Assembly: GCF_945952435.1 (NCBI RefSeq)
Contig: NZ_CAMFHZ010000008.1
Location: 1-64,000, forward strand
From: an uncultured Microbacterium sp.
Lineage (GTDB): Bacteria > Actinomycetota > Actinomycetes > Actinomycetales > Microbacteriaceae
Length of the DNA: 64,000 nt
Reading direction: 5' to 3'
Part shown: positions 61,389 to 64,000 of the stretch, piece after piece
How positions within the stretch are numbered: the first letter of the stretch is position 1
Layout: each line of letters begins with the position of its first letter
The notes under the pieces: model-generated
Databases searched by the model: none
What the model saw: only the letters and a program-made list of their open reading frames with translations
What the model was told of the DNA's origin: nothing
Translations under genes and position numbers: made by a program

Positions 61389-63071
61389 ATGACCTCCCCG
61401 ATCGATCCCACCTCCACTCCGGCCTGGACCGAGCTCACCGCGCTCCGGGATGCGTTCTCCCCCGACCTGCGCGGCTGGTTCGCCCGCGACGCCGATCGCG
61501 TGGAGAGCCTCACGTTCGATCTGGCCGACCTCCACGCCGACCTGTCGAAGAACCTCGTCACGCCCGAGGTGCGTGCGGCGCTCGTGCGCCTCGCGGAGCA
61601 GACGGGGGTCGCGGAGCGTTTTGCGGCGATGCTCGCCGGCGCGCACATCAACACCACGGAGGACAGGGCCGTGCTGCACACGGCGCTGCGTCGCCCCGCG
61701 GACGCCGAGCCCGCGCTGGTGGTCGACGGACAGGCGATCGACGTCGACGTGCACGGCGTGCTCGACGCGCTCTCCGCCTTCGCCGACCGGGTCCGTTCCG
61801 GAGAGTGGCGCGGCGTCACCGGCAAGGCCGTGACGCACGTCGTCAACATCGGCATCGGCGGATCCGACCTGGGCCCCGTCATGGTCTACGAGGCGCTCAA
61901 GCCCTACGCCGACGCGGGCATCCAGGCCCGGTTCGTGTCGAACATCGACCCCACCGACCTCGCCCAGAAGACCGCGGACCTCGACCCGGAGACCACGCTC
62001 TTCATCGTCGCCTCGAAGACCTTCACGACACTCGAGACCCTCACCAACGCACGCCTCGCCCGCGACTGGCTGTGGACGGGCCTCGAGGCTTCCGGGGCGA
62101 TCTCGGGCGACGAGGCCTCCCGCACCGACGCCGTCGCGCACCACTTCGTCGCGGTCTCGACCGCGCTCGACAAGGTCGCCGAGTTCGGGATCGACCCGGT
62201 CAACGCCTTCGGGTTCTGGGACTGGGTGGGCGGCCGCTACTCCGTCGACTCGGCGATCGGTCTGTCGCTCGCGATCGCCCTCGGCCCCGCCGCCTTCCGC
62301 GAGCTGCTGTCGGGATTCCACGCCGTCGACGAGCACATGCGCACGACGCCGCTCGAGCGCAACGTGCCCGTGCTGATGGGTCTGCTCAACGTCTGGTACA
62401 CGAACTTCCTCGGCGCCCAGTCGCACGCGGTGCTCCCCTACGCGCAGCAGCTGAGCCGCTTCCCCGCCTACCTGCAGCAGCTCACGATGGAGTCGAACGG
62501 CAAGTCCGTGCGCTGGGACGGGTCCCCCGTGACGACCGACACCGGGGAGATCTTCTGGGGAGAGCCGGGCACCAACGGACAGCACGCCTTCTACCAGCTG
62601 ATCCACCAGGGCACCCGGCTGATCCCCGCCGACTTCATCGCCTTCGTCAACCCGGCCTATCCGCTGACCGACGACGGCCGCGACGTGCACGCGCTGTTCC
62701 TCGCGAACTTCCTCGCGCAGACCAAGGCGCTCGCCTTCGGCAAGACCGCGGAGGAGGTCGAGGCGGAGGGGACGACCGGTCCGCTCGTCGCCGCCCGCAC
62801 CTTCCCCGGCAACCGTCCGACGACGTCGATCTTCGCCCCCGCCCTCACTCCGGCGGTGCTGGGGCAGCTCATCGCCCTGTACGAGCACATCACCTTCACG
62901 CAGGGTGCCGTCTGGGGCATCAACTCGTTCGATCAGTGGGGCGTCGAGCTGGGCAAGCAGCTCGCGCTCCAGATCGCTCCCGCGGTCGAGGGGGATCGCG
63001 AGGCGATCGCCGCGCAGGATCCCTCCACGCGTGAACTGCTCGCCTACTACCACGCGCACCGCAGGCACTGA
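61389..63071 (+). CDS. pgi: Glucose-6-phosphate isomerase
   Basis: A 560-residue enzyme of glycolysis. Signatures: [72 protein letters not shown] (active-site Glu and His), and the C-terminal Lys near [28 protein letters not shown]. The length is standard. TAGCGT lies six bases before the ATG; no ribosome binding site is needed if the mRNA is leaderless. It interconverts glucose-6-phosphate and fructose-6-phosphate. Confidence 0.98.
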   Translation: MTSPIDPTSTPAWTELTALRDAFSPDLRGWFARDADRVESLTFDLADLHADLSKNLVTPEVRAALVRLAEQTGVAERFAAMLAGAHINTTEDRAVLHTALRRPADAEPALVVDGQAIDVDVHGVLDALSAFADRVRSGEWRGVTGKAVTHVVNIGIGGSDLGPVMVYEALKPYADAGIQARFVSNIDPTDLAQKTADLDPETTLFIVASKTFTTLETLTNARLARDWLWTGLEASGAISGDEASRTDAVAHHFVAVSTALDKVAEFGIDPVNAFGFWDWVGGRYSVDSAIGLSLAIALGPAAFRELLSGFHAVDEHMRTTPLERNVPVLMGLLNVWYTNFLGAQSHAVLPYAQQLSRFPAYLQQLTMESNGKSVRWDGSPVTTDTGEIFWGEPGTNGQHAFYQLIHQGTRLIPADFIAFVNPAYPLTDDGRDVHALFLANFLAQTKALAFGKTAEEVEAEGTTGPLVAARTFPGNRPTTSIFAPALTPAVLGQLIALYEHITFTQGAVWGINSFDQWGVELGKQLALQIAPAVEGDREAIAAQDPSTRELLAYYHAHRRH

Positions 63072-63128
63072 GTCGCGCTCGTCGGGCGGCGGGCAGGCCG
63101 TCGCCCGGTGACCCCGGTCCGACCGCGG

Positions 63129-64000
63129 TCAGCGCCGGCGTTCCTGCACCGCCGAGGCCGAGCGCAGCAGATCCCGGAGCGTCGCGTCCGGCAGATAGGC
63201 GCCGGTCATCGCGAGGCCGATCCGCGGAAGATCGCCCTCGTCCCGATAGAGCAGCGAGAGCGGCTCAGAACGCGGGCTGAACTTCTGCTTGAAGCGGTGC
63301 AGCGTCGCGAAACCGTAGAGGGGCTCGATCGCCTCCGCGACCCGGTCGAGCACCTGTTCCACCGGACCGTCCTGCCCGCTCTCGGGGCGGACCAGGGGTG
63401 CGCCGGAGAGCGAGACGAACTCGTAGCCGTCCTCCGCGAACCGGCGGGCGCTGGCCGCGATGAGGAACTCCATCACCATCGGGAATCCGTCGTCGCGGCG
63501 ACGCATGAGATCGAGCGTCCACCCGCGGATCCGCCCCTCCCCCGCGTACACCGGGAGCCAGGACGTCACGCCGTGCAGATTGCCGTCCTCGTCTTCGGCG
63601 ATGCCGGTGAGCACCTCGGGCGCCAGGGCGTCGTCGACGGTTCCGAGCGTGAAGCGCATCTCCGGAAGGCCCTTGTCCCCCGCCCACTGCTCCGAGATCG
63701 CGCGCACCTGCGCGAGCACCCGCCACGGCTCTTCGGAGAGACGCACGAGCCGGAACCGGATCCCCTCCCGCTCCGCGCGGTTGAGCGAGGTGCGCACCGA
63801 GTTCCACTTCTTGCCCGTGAACGCGAGATCGGGAAGGTCCACGAGGGTGTCCTGCGCGACGACGAGCGCACGCCACCCCTCCGGGCGTGCCGCCGCGGCG
63901 GCCGCCCCTGCCGAGAACACGCACGGGATCAGGCCGACCTGCTGCGTCTCGGAGACGAAGCGCTCGATGGCCTGTCCCATGCGCGCCTGCGGAACCACCG
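63129..64000 (-). CDS. DUF2156/MprF-type lysyltransferase-domain protein (3' part; 5' end beyond window)
   Basis: About 290 residues visible, ending at TGA 63131-63129. The frame remains open to the right edge. It matches the C-terminal cytosolic catalytic domain of MprF / lysylphosphatidylglycerol synthase (DUF2156): WNSVRTSLNRAEREGIRF, then ISEQWAGDKGLPEMRFTLGTVDD, GRIRGWTLDLMRRRDDGFPMVMEFLIAA and EFVSLSGAPLV, with a final GFATLHRFKQKFSPR. Such enzymes transfer lysine from Lys-tRNA to phosphatidylglycerol. The N-terminal flippase helices, if present, lie past the window, so it could also be a stand-alone DUF2156 protein. Confidence 0.8.
   Translation of the reverse strand, partial: VVPQARMGQAIERFVSETQQVGLIPCVFSAGAAAAAARPEGWRALVVAQDTLVDLPDLAFTGKKWNSVRTSLNRAEREGIRFRLVRLSEEPWRVLAQVRAISEQWAGDKGLPEMRFTLGTVDDALAPEVLTGIAEDEDGNLHGVTSWLPVYAGEGRIRGWTLDLMRRRDDGFPMVMEFLIAASARRFAEDGYEFVSLSGAPLVRPESGQDGPVEQVLDRVAEAIEPLYGFATLHRFKQKFSPRSEPLSLLYRDEGDLPRIGLAMTGAYLPDATLRDLLRSASAVQERRR

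Noticed and set aside
58881..63068. A 1395-codon minus-strand open frame opposite the antiporter, VOC and pgi genes
   Set aside because: The plus-strand genes in this stretch are unmistakable and the minus-strand product has low-complexity Arg/Glu-rich sequence typical of antisense frames in GC-rich DNA.

Overview
The window is high-GC DNA (around 70% by eye) from an actinobacterium, most likely the family Microbacteriaceae and Microbacterium or a close relative. Evidence for this: the DUF501 - FtsB/DivIC-like - enolase gene order, a type II NADH dehydrogenase, a GT39 protein mannosyltransferase beside rsmI, many GTG starts, many genes preceded by a TANNNT hexamer only 6-9 bases from the start codon, and a siphovirus-type prophage resembling phages of this family. 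The genus is inferred, not proven.

Bases 1 to about 7190 are the right-hand end of a prophage: three tail genes, a counter-transcribed pair (a secreted proline-rich protein and a 56-residue HTH protein), then a lysis block (CHAP/NlpC-like protein, GH25 muramidase, small membrane proteins, a collagen-like membrane protein, a holin-like protein), a 16-bp-stem terminator, a small minus-strand gene, a set of inverted hexamer repeats, and a 3' tRNA fragment that marks the attachment site. The chromosome begins there, next to a decayed sigma factor gene.

Bases 7.2-24 kb hold a GNAT acetyltransferase, an MFS transporter, NDH-2, a subtilase with a C-terminal membrane anchor, DUF501, FtsB-like and enolase genes; then a LacI-regulated sugar ABC transporter (xylose/multiple-sugar type), ispE, an aldo/keto reductase and a small membrane protein that ends in an unusual repeat-rich regulatory element. 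Bases 24-48 kb are housekeeping: rsmA, tatD, metG, rsmI, a GT39 mannosyltransferase, corA, an Lrp regulator with an amino-acid permease and a HisC-like aminotransferase, a DUF255 thioredoxin-fold protein, hrpA, metY, an AroE homologue, a divergent MurE homologue, a sulfurtransferase and an NYN-LOTUS protein.

Bases 48.9-55 kb are the most unusual part. A palindrome-controlled DUF4166/TIGR01777 operon comes first. A compact module follows: PAP2-like membrane protein, EspR-like HTH protein with an RG-repeat tail, ImmA/IrrE-type metallopeptidase and a multi-TM protein of the MAB_1171c type. A multi-hairpin putative small RNA lies beyond it, and a second TIGR01777 gene on the other strand closes the region. 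The arrangement suggests a signal-responsive protease-regulator circuit. Bases 55-64 kb hold an aldo/keto reductase, DUF2252, an AnsP-like permease, a CPA1 antiporter, a VOC protein, pgi and the C-terminal end of an MprF-type lysyltransferase-domain protein.
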